In this document: in pieces, positions 1 through 7,667 of the stretch
Layout of the letters: each line of letters starts with the position of its first letter
Position numbering within the stretch: the first letter of the stretch is position 1
Program-made: the position numbers and the translations under genes
The notes under the pieces: model-generated
What the model saw: the letters and a program-made list of their open reading frames with translations, nothing else
What the model was told of the DNA's origin: nothing
Databases searched by the model: none
NCBI GenBank assembly: GCA_019412865.1
Contig: DXOJ01000742.1
Span: forward strand, 1-8,065
Reading direction: 5' to 3'
Source: Bacteroides sp.
GTDB taxonomy: Bacteria > Bacteroidota > Bacteroidia > Bacteroidales > Bacteroidaceae
DNA length: 8,065 bases

Positions 1-55
1 GTACATGACATTGAGGACATACCGCCTGATGCCGACATCCGAGGTTATGTTTAAA
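1..55. other. Left edge, no assigned gene
   Basis: Two plus-strand frames enter from the left edge. One reads ...DIPPDADIRGYV and stops with TAA at 52-54; the other stops at 66-68, inside the AT-rich promoter stretch. Either could be the last codons of a gene outside the window, but 17 to 22 residues are too few to recognise. On the minus strand the same bases are open from about position 51 to the edge, so the start of a divergent gene is also possible. I see no repeat or hairpin here. Confidence 0.25.
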
Positions 56-87
56 TTTGTATATTAATTTATATTTTTATATATTTG
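56..87 (+). promoter_or_regulatory. Bacteroides-type sigma-ABfr promoter of the HTCS gene
   Basis: TTTG at 56-59 is followed after 20 bases by TATATTTG at 80-87. This fits the Bacteroides housekeeping pattern TTTG, 19-21 bases, TAnnTTTG. Transcription would begin at about 93-96, giving a leader of about 20 bases before the ATG at 116. No Shine-Dalgarno sequence is seen (the bases before the ATG are ACATCAGA), which is usual in this phylum. The surrounding AT-rich tract contrasts with the GC-rich gene. The assignment rests on motif and spacing only. Confidence 0.72.
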
Positions 88-115
88 CAACTGTTGTTGT
101 CTAATTTACATCAGA

Positions 116-3100
116 ATGACACGTGTTCGGAATATGGGAAGAATACTGTCCGCATTCCTCATGCTGGGAATTTCCTCCATGTGCGGAGCCCAGATATATA
201 AATACTTGGGAATAGAGGACGGATTGAGTAACCGGAGGATTTACCGTATCCAAAAAGACGGGAGGGGATACATGTGGTTCCTCACCCAGGAGGGGATGGA
301 CCGTTATGACGGCAAGCGGATCAGGCATTACACTGTTCTTGACGGCAATCTGAAGGTGGCCCCGCAAGTCAATCTGAACTGGCTCTACACCGACACGGAG
401 AACACGCTGTGGGTTGTGGGAAGGAAAGGCCGTATTTTCCATTACGACACCCTCCATGACCGTTTCCGGATGGTATACAGGATACCCGGTCTTCAGGATG
501 ACTTCGCCACGGGCATGCTCTGTTACGCCTATATGGACCGTGGGGACCGCATATGGCTCTGTCAGGGTGACCATATCATCCGCTATGACACCCGCACAGG
601 CATTGCGCAGCGGCTGGTCTCCCGTTTAAGAGGTGATATAACCGCTATCAGCGAGACGGACGGTACAAACCTTTTCATCGGTACCGTGAACGGACTTTTT
701 CCGGTACGGGAAAGGGACGGTGTCCTTGAGGCGCTTGCGGACACGGACAGCATCCGGACGCCGGTCAGCGAACTCTACTACCACCCCGGTTCGAAGAAAC
801 TGTTCGTGGGAACCTTCAGGAAAGGCATACTTGTATACGGAGTGTCCGCAGGCAGTACGCTGCGGAATGTGGCCGTCAACCGGATCACCCCTCTCAATGA
901 CCGGGAGCTGCTGATAGCCACGGGCGGAAGGGGGGTATACAGGATGGATGTGGACTCGCTAGTGCCCAAACCCTATATAACCGCCGACTACGCCAGCCAC
1001 AACGGCATGAACGGAGACAATATCAATGACATTTATGTGGATGGCGGGGACCGTATCTGGCTTGCCAACTACCCCGCTGGAGTCACAATCCGGAATAACC
1101 GCTACCAGAGCTATGAATGGTTCCGGCACTCACCGGGCAACAGCCGGTCGCTGGTTAACGACCAGGTGCACGATGTCATCGAAGACAGCGAAGGCGACTT
1201 GTGGTTCGCCACCAGCAACGGGATCAGCCTGCTGCAGCCTGCGGTAGGACGGTGGCGCTCCTTTCTCAGCCGGTCCGATGGGATACAGGATGGCGGGAAC
1301 CATATCTTCCTGACGCTCTGCGAGGTCTCGCCGGGTGTCATCTGCGCCGGCGGGTACGCTTCGGGCCTGTACAGGATCGAAAAGAAAACCGGGAGGGTGG
1401 AATACTTTCCCCCCTCCTTTGCAGCAGAGGGGCGTCCAGACCAGTATATCAATGACATCGGAAAAGATTCCGGAGGATGTATATGGACAGGGGGCTGCCA
1501 CAATCTCAAACGTTTCGATCCCCATGACGGCACAGTACGCCTGTACCCGGTCCCGGGCCCCATCACCGCCATACTGGAGAAGGCTCCGGAATGGATGTGG
1601 ATCGGTACCGGCATGGGGTTGTACCTGCTTGACGGGCACGGGGGGACCTGCAGACATATCGCCTTTCCAGTCGAGGCGGTTCATGTCTATGCACTGTACC
1701 AGGCACCGGACGGGCTCCTGTATATCGGCACCGGCGGGGCGGGACTTCTCGTCTATGACAGCGTGGAGGACAGGTTCGTCCGCCAATACCAGACCGAGAA
1801 CTGCGCCCTGATATCCAATAACATCCATACCATTGTCCCCCGTGCGGACGGCACCCTGCTACTGGGGACCGAAAACAGCGTGGCCCTGTTCCGGCGTGAG
1901 AGCGGCACTTTCAGAAACTGGACGGCAGAACAAGGGCTGGCAAGCGTATGCCTCAATGCCGGGGTATCCACTTTCCGGCACGGGGAAAGCTTCGTGTTCG
2001 GGAGTAACACCGGAGCCGTCATGTTCCCCTCCGACATGAGGATACCCGCCCCGCATTTTTCTCGGATGCTCCTGCGGGATTTCATGATCTCCTACCGCCC
2101 CGTCTATCCCGGGGACAAGGGATCCCCCTTGAGGGAGGATATTGACAATACCGTCAGGCTGGAACTTGCATATGACCAGAATACCTTCTCCCTGGAAGCT
2201 GTCTCCATCAACTACGACTATCCCTCGAACATCCTATATTCATGGAAATTGGAGGGGCTCTACGAGGGCTGGAGCCATCCGGTCCAGAGCGGGCGGATAC
2301 AGTTCACGAGCCTGCCCCCAGGCAACTACACCCTGCGTATCCGTGCCGTCTCCAATGAGGAGAAATACAAGGTGTATGAGGAAAGAAGCCTCGGTCTGAG
2401 TGTCGCCCGGCCGCTGTGGGCGGGTACATGGGCCATTGCCGGATATGCGTCATTGTGTGTGTTGGCTGGGGTGGTGTCTTTTCGCGTTGCCATGTTGCGC
2501 AGGCAGAAAAGGATATCAGACGAAAAGACGTGCTTCTTCATACATACTGCCCATGATGTCCGTACTCCGCTTACGCTGATCAAGGCTCCGCTGGAAGAGG
2601 TGGTGGAGAAAGACATGGTGAAGGCGGAGGGGATGGACAATGTACGGATGGCCCTGAAAAGCGTGGACGGACTTCTGGGATTGGTCACCAGCCTGATAGA
2701 TTTCGAGAGTACGGACAACTACACCTTGAGACTTCATGTCTCGGAATATGAGCTCAACAGTTATCTGGAGACGACCTGTGAGGCATTCCGCACATATGCC
2801 TCCATCAGGGACATCGATATCACCCGTGAGAGCGGCTTCCCTTACCTGAATGTCCGGTTTGACAAGGACAAAATGGACTCTATATTGAAGAATATACTGT
2901 CCAACGCACTGAAGTACACTCCACGGGGCGGGAGTATCCAGGTCCGTGCCTTCGCGGACCGGCATGTATGGGGTGTGGAAGTGGAAGACACGGGGATTGG
3001 CATTCCACCTGAGGAACGGAAGAAACTGTTCAGGAACCATTTCAGGGGCAGTAATGCCGTCAATCTGCAAGTGGCGGGAAACGGTGTCGGACTGATGATG

Positions 3101-4081
3101 GTACATAGGCTGGTAAGGCTGCACGGAGGCAGGGTCCGCGTTACCAGTACCGAGGGGAAGGGGACCATGGTATGTGTTATTTTCCCCCTGAGGAGCAGAC
3201 GCCTTGACAAGGCATGCCCCGTTGCTTCGCCCAGGAAACAGGATACCGGGGAAACCCGCATGGGACCGGATTGCGGCCCCATGCGTGAGATCCTTCCAAC
3301 AATGACCGGCGGGGACCGGCAGCGTATTCTTATTGTGGAGGACAATGACGATTTGCGGACCTACCTTGAGGGGCTGCTGAAAGAGGAATACCTGGTCCAA
3401 ACCTGTTCCAACGGACGGGACGCGCTGCTTGTGGCGAGAGAATACAATCCGGACCTGATACTTTCGGACGTTATGATGCCTGAAATGGGAGGGGACGAAC
3501 TTTGCGCGTCCGTCAAATCCGATATTGAGACATCCCATATCCCGGTCATGCTGCTGACCGCCTTGGGAGATGAGAAGGACATGCTGGAGGGGCTGGAAAA
3601 CGGAGCTGACGCCTATATCACCAAACCGTTTAGCATAAACGTGCTCAGGGCGAATATCAGGAACATACTGGCAAACCGGGCACTGCTCAGACGGGCATAC
3701 GCCGGTCTTGAGGACGGAGTCGGACAGGTTCCGCCGGACTGCCACAATACCCGGGACTGGAAATTCATGGCCTCCGTAAGGGAATGCGTCATGAAGAATA
3801 TCGACAACCCCGGTTTCTGTGTGGACATGCTCTGTGGCATGCAGAACATGAGCCGCACCGGATTTTTCAACAAGTTGAAGGCGCTCACCGGCCATGCCCC
3901 GGCTGACTATATCCGCTCCATGCGGCTGCAATATGCGGCACAACTGCTCAGGGAAAAAGACTGTTCGATAACGGAAATCTCGGATGACTCGGGGTTCTCC
4001 GATGTCAGATATTTCAGGGAGGTGTTCAGGAAGTACTATGGAATGAGCCCGAGTGAGTACAGGAATTCGATGAGAGGATAA
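116..4081 (+). CDS. Hybrid two-component system sensor histidine kinase/response regulator (HTCS)
   Basis: A one-protein signalling system of 1321 residues, normal for the family. Residues 1-25 are a signal peptide (hydrophobic LSAFLMLGISS, cleavage likely after CGA). About 26-640 carry a dozen or so propeller repeats of the type 'DxxGxxWxxTxxGlxxyd', probably two beta-propellers. About 675-765 is a Y_Y_Y domain, and 767-794 a membrane helix. The kinase core has H813 in AHDVRTPL, N-box N926/N930, G1 box DTGIGIP at 958 and G2 box GNGVGL at 988. A receiver spans about 1070-1190 with E1075/D1076, phospho-acceptor D1118 in LILSDVMMP and K1170. An AraC-type DNA-binding domain fills 1225-1321. All catalytic residues are present, so it looks functional. 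HTCS proteins usually sense a periplasmic glycan fragment and switch on a nearby polysaccharide-utilisation locus; none is visible here, so the ligand and target are unknown. The second Met (134) is an alternative start that also leaves a signal peptide. Confidence 0.95.
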   Translation: MTRVRNMGRILSAFLMLGISSMCGAQIYKYLGIEDGLSNRRIYRIQKDGRGYMWFLTQEGMDRYDGKRIRHYTVLDGNLKVAPQVNLNWLYTDTENTLWVVGRKGRIFHYDTLHDRFRMVYRIPGLQDDFATGMLCYAYMDRGDRIWLCQGDHIIRYDTRTGIAQRLVSRLRGDITAISETDGTNLFIGTVNGLFPVRERDGVLEALADTDSIRTPVSELYYHPGSKKLFVGTFRKGILVYGVSAGSTLRNVAVNRITPLNDRELLIATGGRGVYRMDVDSLVPKPYITADYASHNGMNGDNINDIYVDGGDRIWLANYPAGVTIRNNRYQSYEWFRHSPGNSRSLVNDQVHDVIEDSEGDLWFATSNGISLLQPAVGRWRSFLSRSDGIQDGGNHIFLTLCEVSPGVICAGGYASGLYRIEKKTGRVEYFPPSFAAEGRPDQYINDIGKDSGGCIWTGGCHNLKRFDPHDGTVRLYPVPGPITAILEKAPEWMWIGTGMGLYLLDGHGGTCRHIAFPVEAVHVYALYQAPDGLLYIGTGGAGLLVYDSVEDRFVRQYQTENCALISNNIHTIVPRADGTLLLGTENSVALFRRESGTFRNWTAEQGLASVCLNAGVSTFRHGESFVFGSNTGAVMFPSDMRIPAPHFSRMLLRDFMISYRPVYPGDKGSPLREDIDNTVRLELAYDQNTFSLEAVSINYDYPSNILYSWKLEGLYEGWSHPVQSGRIQFTSLPPGNYTLRIRAVSNEEKYKVYEERSLGLSVARPLWAGTWAIAGYASLCVLAGVVSFRVAMLRRQKRISDEKTCFFIHTAHDVRTPLTLIKAPLEEVVEKDMVKAEGMDNVRMALKSVDGLLGLVTSLIDFESTDNYTLRLHVSEYELNSYLETTCEAFRTYASIRDIDITRESGFPYLNVRFDKDKMDSILKNILSNALKYTPRGGSIQVRAFADRHVWGVEVEDTGIGIPPEERKKLFRNHFRGSNAVNLQVAGNGVGLMMVHRLVRLHGGRVRVTSTEGKGTMVCVIFPLRSRRLDKACPVASPRKQDTGETRMGPDCGPMREILPTMTGGDRQRILIVEDNDDLRTYLEGLLKEEYLVQTCSNGRDALLVAREYNPDLILSDVMMPEMGGDELCASVKSDIETSHIPVMLLTALGDEKDMLEGLENGADAYITKPFSINVLRANIRNILANRALLRRAYAGLEDGVGQVPPDCHNTRDWKFMASVRECVMKNIDNPGFCVDMLCGMQNMSRTGFFNKLKALTGHAPADYIRSMRLQYAAQLLREKDCSITEISDDSGFSDVRYFREVFRKYYGMSPSEYRNSMRG

Positions 4082-4083
4082 CA

Positions 4084-4565
4084 TCACGGGCAGACAGACT
4101 CCAGGATATGGCAGGTCTTATTGTCGGAGATGGTGTATGTTTCGCTCCGCACCGACAAGCCGGGCACGGTTAACTCGTTCACCGTAATGATGAAGGCGAA
4201 CAGCCGCCCTGCCCCAGTATTGAGGCTCGTGCCTGATAGGGATAGTAGAAATAATAGTGTTCGTCCAACAGCCCGCCTGTGAGCGGTGTCGGACTTTCAG
4301 TTTTCCATACGAGACCGCCCGTGTCGGCATCCCTCTCGGCTGTCAGTTTCACGTTGGAATAGACTGTTTGAGTGCCCCGCACCACGTATAGGCCGCAGGC
4401 CCCGCCTTCGGAAAACTTGGTTTGGCAGCCATTCTCCACAGTACGGGTGGTTTTGCGAACAGCCGACGTATATCCACCATCGGTAACGGAGAAAGTAAGT
4501 TGCTGCGCCTTGTCTTGGTTGCCCGGGAGCTCTTCTTGCGTACAGGCGGCAAGCGATAGGAGCAC
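4084..4565 (-). pseudogene. Fimbrillin-like lipoprotein, copy 1 (frameshifted, start lost)
   Basis: The minus-strand frame from 4565 starts at a GTG and reads MLLSLAACTQEEL, a lipobox (LAAC) with Cys as the lipidated residue. It continues through a fimbrillin-like N-terminal region with GLYVVRGTQT, SNVKLTAERD and DEHYYFYYPYQ. The positively charged n-region expected of a signal peptide is missing: the same frame upstream reads QSILHSIPAAV and then meets a TAG, with no ATG, so the true start appears lost. After YYPYQ the frame degenerates and stops at 4179. Another frame stays open to a TGA at 4084-4086 and reads naturally (LFAFIITVNELTVPGLSV...SDNKTC), so a frameshift or fusion point lies at about 4190-4235. 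That tail does not resemble the equivalent part of copies 2 or 3. The family consists of outer-membrane-anchored fimbria-related proteins. Only about 160 residues remain of roughly 350-450. Confidence 0.72.
4237..4400. repeat. Direct repeat A, copy in fimbrillin 1
   Basis: This 164-base stretch pairs without gaps with 6970-7133. It encodes the GLYVVRGTQT to YYFYYPYQ part of copy 1. The best conserved part includes CAGTTTCACGTTGGAATAG (plus strand) in both copies. The repeat marks the two genes as paralogues and gives a substrate for homologous recombination. Confidence 0.75.
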
Positions 4566-4619
4566 CGCCGCCGGAATCGAATGTAGAATGCTTTGCTACA
4601 GTTTCTTTCTTTAATGTGA

Positions 4620-5621
4620 TTAAAAAGCGCACACGGCCAGAAACCTAACTTTATAAGTACTTATCATTACTTTCCAGAGTGGCATCTGGAAAGTGTATGG
4701 CATATGCATTGTTAGGGCTATAATATGCCTCCGTAGACGACCAGTAAGAGGTGGTATAAATTGGCGTCGGACCGCCGGCAGCGACGAGGGATGGGTTGAC
4801 TATATAATTCCAAATTTCGGCATTCGGAAAATCTTTCATCATAATCTTATCATCAGTAAGTCGGGCTGGGGTTAGTCTGCCTGTGGGGTCAGTGTCTTTC
4901 GGTATACAGAAGACGACACCGGCGACCGTCTTGCCCGCTACGGATTGCGGCTTCGGGTCTGCGATGACCTGAGCTTTCCCATTGGGATAGCGTTTGCGCA
5001 GTCCGCCGTCCGAAGTGCTCCTGCCCGAATAGATGTAGTCCCCAGCCTTCACTTCATCGGCAGTGTAGTGTATTGTTTTGGCTACCGCCACATTCTCCTC
5101 GCCGCCATCAATCCAGGTGTTGCCCGGCACCGTCTGCACCACGTCTATTTCATTCGTTTTTCCTCCGTGACACCTTCGCCCGCCATGAGCGTGAACTCTA
5201 CTTTTGCCATGCGGTGGTTGAAACGGAGGCTGACGGCTTGGTCATAACCTCCCACTACGGTGACGTATAGAAGGCCGAAGCCGGCATACCCGCCACTTTG
5301 GTCGATATCGGCATTCGGAGTCCGTGCCGTGACACATGTCTCGGTAGTGCTCTTCCGGTAAATGGTGTTTTCAGCATCCTTTGGGACAGTATTGCCCGAG
5401 GCGTCCATTACGTACCTTTGGAGGCTGAGCATGCCATCCAGCATCACTCCTATCTCCTTGCCGCCGGCACGGGGGTGCGGTTGCGCCACCTCCGCTGTCA
5501 GTCGCAATGGGTACTTGCCATCGGGTAAACGTGTAGTAGATTCTCCCGTTTCCATCTTGCCGCAAGAGACGAGTAGCCCGCCCGCGAGCATCAACATCGG
5601 CTACCAGCCGCTGATGCGCAT
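4620..5621 (-). pseudogene. Fimbrillin-like lipoprotein, copy 2 (two frameshifts)
   Basis: From the ATG at 5597 the frame reads MLMLAGGLLVSCGKMETG, with lipobox LVSC. The n-region is abnormally short; the same frame extends back to an ATG at 5621 (MRISGW) but a TAG at 5601-5603 intervenes, so the original start was probably 5621. The frame continues through EIGVMLDG and FNHRMAKVEF and breaks near 5157-5161, a run of five T on the plus strand; one more base would join VTEEK to NEIDVVQTVPGN. The second frame carries VVFCIPKDTDPTGRLTPA, DDKIMMKDFPN and the C-terminal YWSSTEA motif. A second shift at 4651-4655 would restore KYLKVRFLAVCAF and the TAA at 4620-4622, matching the NVRAVCAF ending of copy 3. 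Compared with copy 3, roughly 100 residues are missing after DFPN. It was probably a surface lipoprotein related to fimbrial tip or accessory subunits, and is now non-functional unless the shifts are sequencing errors. Confidence 0.75.
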
Positions 5622-5678
5622 CCATCGTCCGGAATATCCTGTTCCTTTCACATCGTTATTTTTCTTTGTTTTATGTGG

Positions 5679-7133
5679 TTAGAAAGCGCACACGGCACGC
5701 ACATTGAGTGCGCCGTCCTTTTCGCTGAGCTGTGCGAAGGCATTGTAGAAATACACGCTAAAAGCGCCATTCTTATTACTGGGGCTCTCCGAAGAAGACC
5801 AGAAACGTTTATGGTTATTGCGCGGTGACAATGCGTCACCGCCAACGGCGGAGATGGAGACTTCGACTATATCCCTCGTCTCTGTGTTGTCCCGTGTGTA
5901 CGCAATATTATCGACATCCTTATAACATAGCATGTGCAGTTCCTTTACCGACGGCAAGAACCATCCGGTGCTGTTTGCCGGGGCTGGATTATTTGCGATA
6001 AATGTTTTCAGGACCTCAGCAGGATTGACCAAGGCATCGGTTTTGCCGTTTGTCTTGCAATATCCGTTATACGCCCACAGCACTTTCGTGTTCTGGTAAC
6101 CGAGTATCCTGTTTATGTTGCCGGTCGCATCGAAACCAGTGGCAATGTTTACGTACTCATCCTTATCGACAGGATTGAAATCTGTTCCTCTTTGAAAATC
6201 CGCCACCCAGTCGTTAACGTTTTGCCACGAGACGTTGCCCGGAGCATCTTTAATCGACACGGCAAGGCCATGGGTGCAATTGGGATGTTCTTTCACCATA
6301 ATCTTGTCGAAATCCAGAGACGCCGGCGTGATCCGTCCTTCAGGATTGGTCTCTGCCGGTGTCCAGAAGACGATGGCCGCCACGCTTGCCTTCTGCTCCT
6401 CGGTCAGGGTAGTACCCTTAGGCAGCAGGTTGCCGTCGGCGAGCAGGTAATCTCCCCGTTGCATCGTGTAGTCCTTTACAGTTGTCACCGCGCCGTCCAC
6501 CTTGTATCTCTTGTAACTGCCGGTAGAAAGGCCGGACGGGGTTATGGTGAACTCCTTGCTTCCCTCGTCATAATGTCCTTCGATAGTCGGTGCGGGAGTC
6601 GCGTGATTCACCAAGTAGCGGTATGTACCATCGTTCACGCGCAGCGGCTGGGCAATGCCAGAGAATGTAGTGGCGGGTGACACGGCGTAATCAGGAATCC
6701 TCTCGTCGGTAAACTTGTATTTAACGGTATTCGGCATCTCGATGACGGCCAATGCCATACGATGGTTCATGGTGAAAGAGAGGTGGAGGGTGTTGTCTTC
6801 CCCTGTCGTTGCGGAGCCTTCGGCAGTCATCAAGTCGGAGGCGGTATATGCCGCATGAGTACTTTGGTCGTCCTGAGGCTGCCAAGCGGAAACCAACGGG
6901 GCGAAGAATTCCGTGTCGGTCAAGGCTGAGCCTGTGGGAGTGGCAGTCTTTCCGCTCATATCCGTTTAGTAGGGATAGTAGAGGTAGTAGTGCTCATCCG
7001 ACAATCCCCCCACAAGTGTCGTGTTGTCCTTGGACTTCCACACGAGGTCGCCCGTGGCGGCATCCCTCTCTGCGGTCAGTTTCACGTTGGAATAGAGGGT
7101 TTGAGTGCCGTGCGTCACGTATCGCCGTCAGGC
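5679..7133 (-). pseudogene. Fimbrillin-like protein, copy 3 (N-terminus lost, in-frame stop)
   Basis: The longest fimbrillin-like reading frame, 426 residues from the first Met (6959) after an in-frame stop. Coding similarity continues upstream: YVTHGTQTLYSNVKL and DEHYYLYYPY lie in the same frame before a TAA at 6966-6968, where copy 1 has CAG for Gln. Numbered from Met 6959, visible landmarks are FFAPLVSAWQP near 20, FTMNHRMALAVIEMP near 65-80, VFWTPAETNPEGRITPASLDF near 200, PNCTHGLAVS, then a C-terminal region with GWFLPSVKELHML near 332, FWSSSES near 386 and the ending NVRAVCAF. This layout is typical of Bacteroidales fimbrillin-like lipoproteins. No signal peptide or lipobox remains: a TGA at 7128-7130 and then unrelated sequence precede the homologous part. 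If translation began at 6959 the product would lack an export signal. The body of the frame is otherwise undamaged, so inactivation may be recent. Confidence 0.78.
6970..7133. repeat. Direct repeat A, copy in fimbrillin 3
   Basis: Partner of 4237-4400, same orientation and same length, about 2.7 kb away. The similarity runs to about 7133 and then stops abruptly, which places the breakpoint where copy 3 loses its N-terminal sequence. Within the repeat this copy has TGA (7128-7130) where copy 1 has a Cys codon. Confidence 0.75.
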
Positions 7134-7225
7134 ATGTTTTTCCTGCCGCTATGAACAACGGCGGGGGTATATGGTTATCCGGATGTTGCCGATGGAAAAA
7201 ATCGGCTGGAAGAAGAAATAAATTT
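7134..7225. other. Unassigned stretch between fimbrillin and transposase remnants
   Basis: About 90 bases that match neither the fimbrillin paralogues nor the transposase. On the plus strand one frame is open through YEQRRGYMVIR and MEKIGWKKK to a TAA at 7219-7221 and looks like the C-terminal end of a small basic protein, but it is too short to identify. It may be a scrap of a third element trapped at the junction. No inverted repeat or target duplication is evident. Confidence 0.35.
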
Positions 7226-7586
7226 CTCGCAACGTTTCACAACAGCTTTGACCTGATGCTTTTCAACACACGCCACACCGTCATGCCTGAGAGCTTTATT
7301 CTCTTCCTAAGCAGATAGTTGGCAATCCGTTGCGCTCCCCATCTTCTTGTCTCACGCACAGATTAAGGATAATGGTTTCAATTTCAGGTGTTATCTTCAT
7401 ATTGGCAAGTCTTGATGAACGTTTAGACTTATCGGACAATTCCGACTTGCCTTGTTCTTTCTCGCAATTTATCCAACGGTATAACGTGGAACGGGTAATC
7501 CCGCACCGAAGGGCAGTTTTTGTCACAGAACCCGTTTCGACGTATAGCTCAAGCCATTTTTGGCGCATCCGTATATCTTCTTTCAT
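7226..7586 (-). pseudogene. IS481-like transposase, N-terminal remnant with two frameshifts
   Basis: The ATG at 7586 opens MKEDIRMRQKWLELYVETGS, followed by a helix-turn-helix (TKTALRCGITRSTLYRWI) that would bind transposon ends, a charged linker and ITPEIETIILNL. The frame then breaks at about 7353-7360, where two extra bases are the simplest explanation. In the next frame ETRRWGAQRIANYLL and LSGMTVWRVLK follow, the second conserved N-terminal block of this transposase type. A further base is missing at the four-T run 7260-7263, after which KHQVKAVVKRCEK completes the match before similarity ends. The whole catalytic DDE domain is absent, so about 120 of some 300 or more residues survive and the protein cannot transpose. 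An upstream TTG at 7616 is in frame but adds only MANLNPYLRC. The IS481 assignment comes from remembered family motifs, and a related IS3-like group is possible. Terminal repeats are not identifiable. Confidence 0.72.
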
Positions 7587-7667
7587 GCAACGAAGATACG
7601 GATTAAGATTTGCCAACGAAAAGAAAAAGTGTAGCGTATCTATTGATACTTTGCAATTAAATACTAC

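Noticed and set aside
56..110. AT-rich tract considered as an invertible promoter or operator.
   Set aside because: No inverted repeat pair flanks it, and an ordinary promoter explains the sequence.
1111..1828. Two overlapping minus-strand frames of 167 and 232 codons inside the HTCS propeller region.
   Set aside because: They lie wholly antisense to a strongly supported coding region and show no signal peptide or motif.
2516..4087. A 523-codon open frame antisense to the 3' half of the HTCS gene.
   Set aside because: It shadows a well-supported gene with strong domain motifs, has no recognisable motif itself, and is explained by GC-rich codon use.
5622..5678. Gap between copies 3 and 2 checked for a terminator or promoter.
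   Set aside because: It has runs of T and A but no stable hairpin and no TAnnTTTG with a correctly spaced TTTG that I could support.
5934..6680. A 248-codon plus-strand frame opposite fimbrillin copy 3.
   Set aside because: The minus-strand frame has clear fimbrillin-like features and paralogues; the plus-strand product has no domain pattern and looks like a shadow.
7630..7655. TGT at 7630 as a possible IS481-type terminal repeat.
   Set aside because: For a minus-strand element the right end should show ACA on the plus strand, and no matching partner end is present because the element is truncated.
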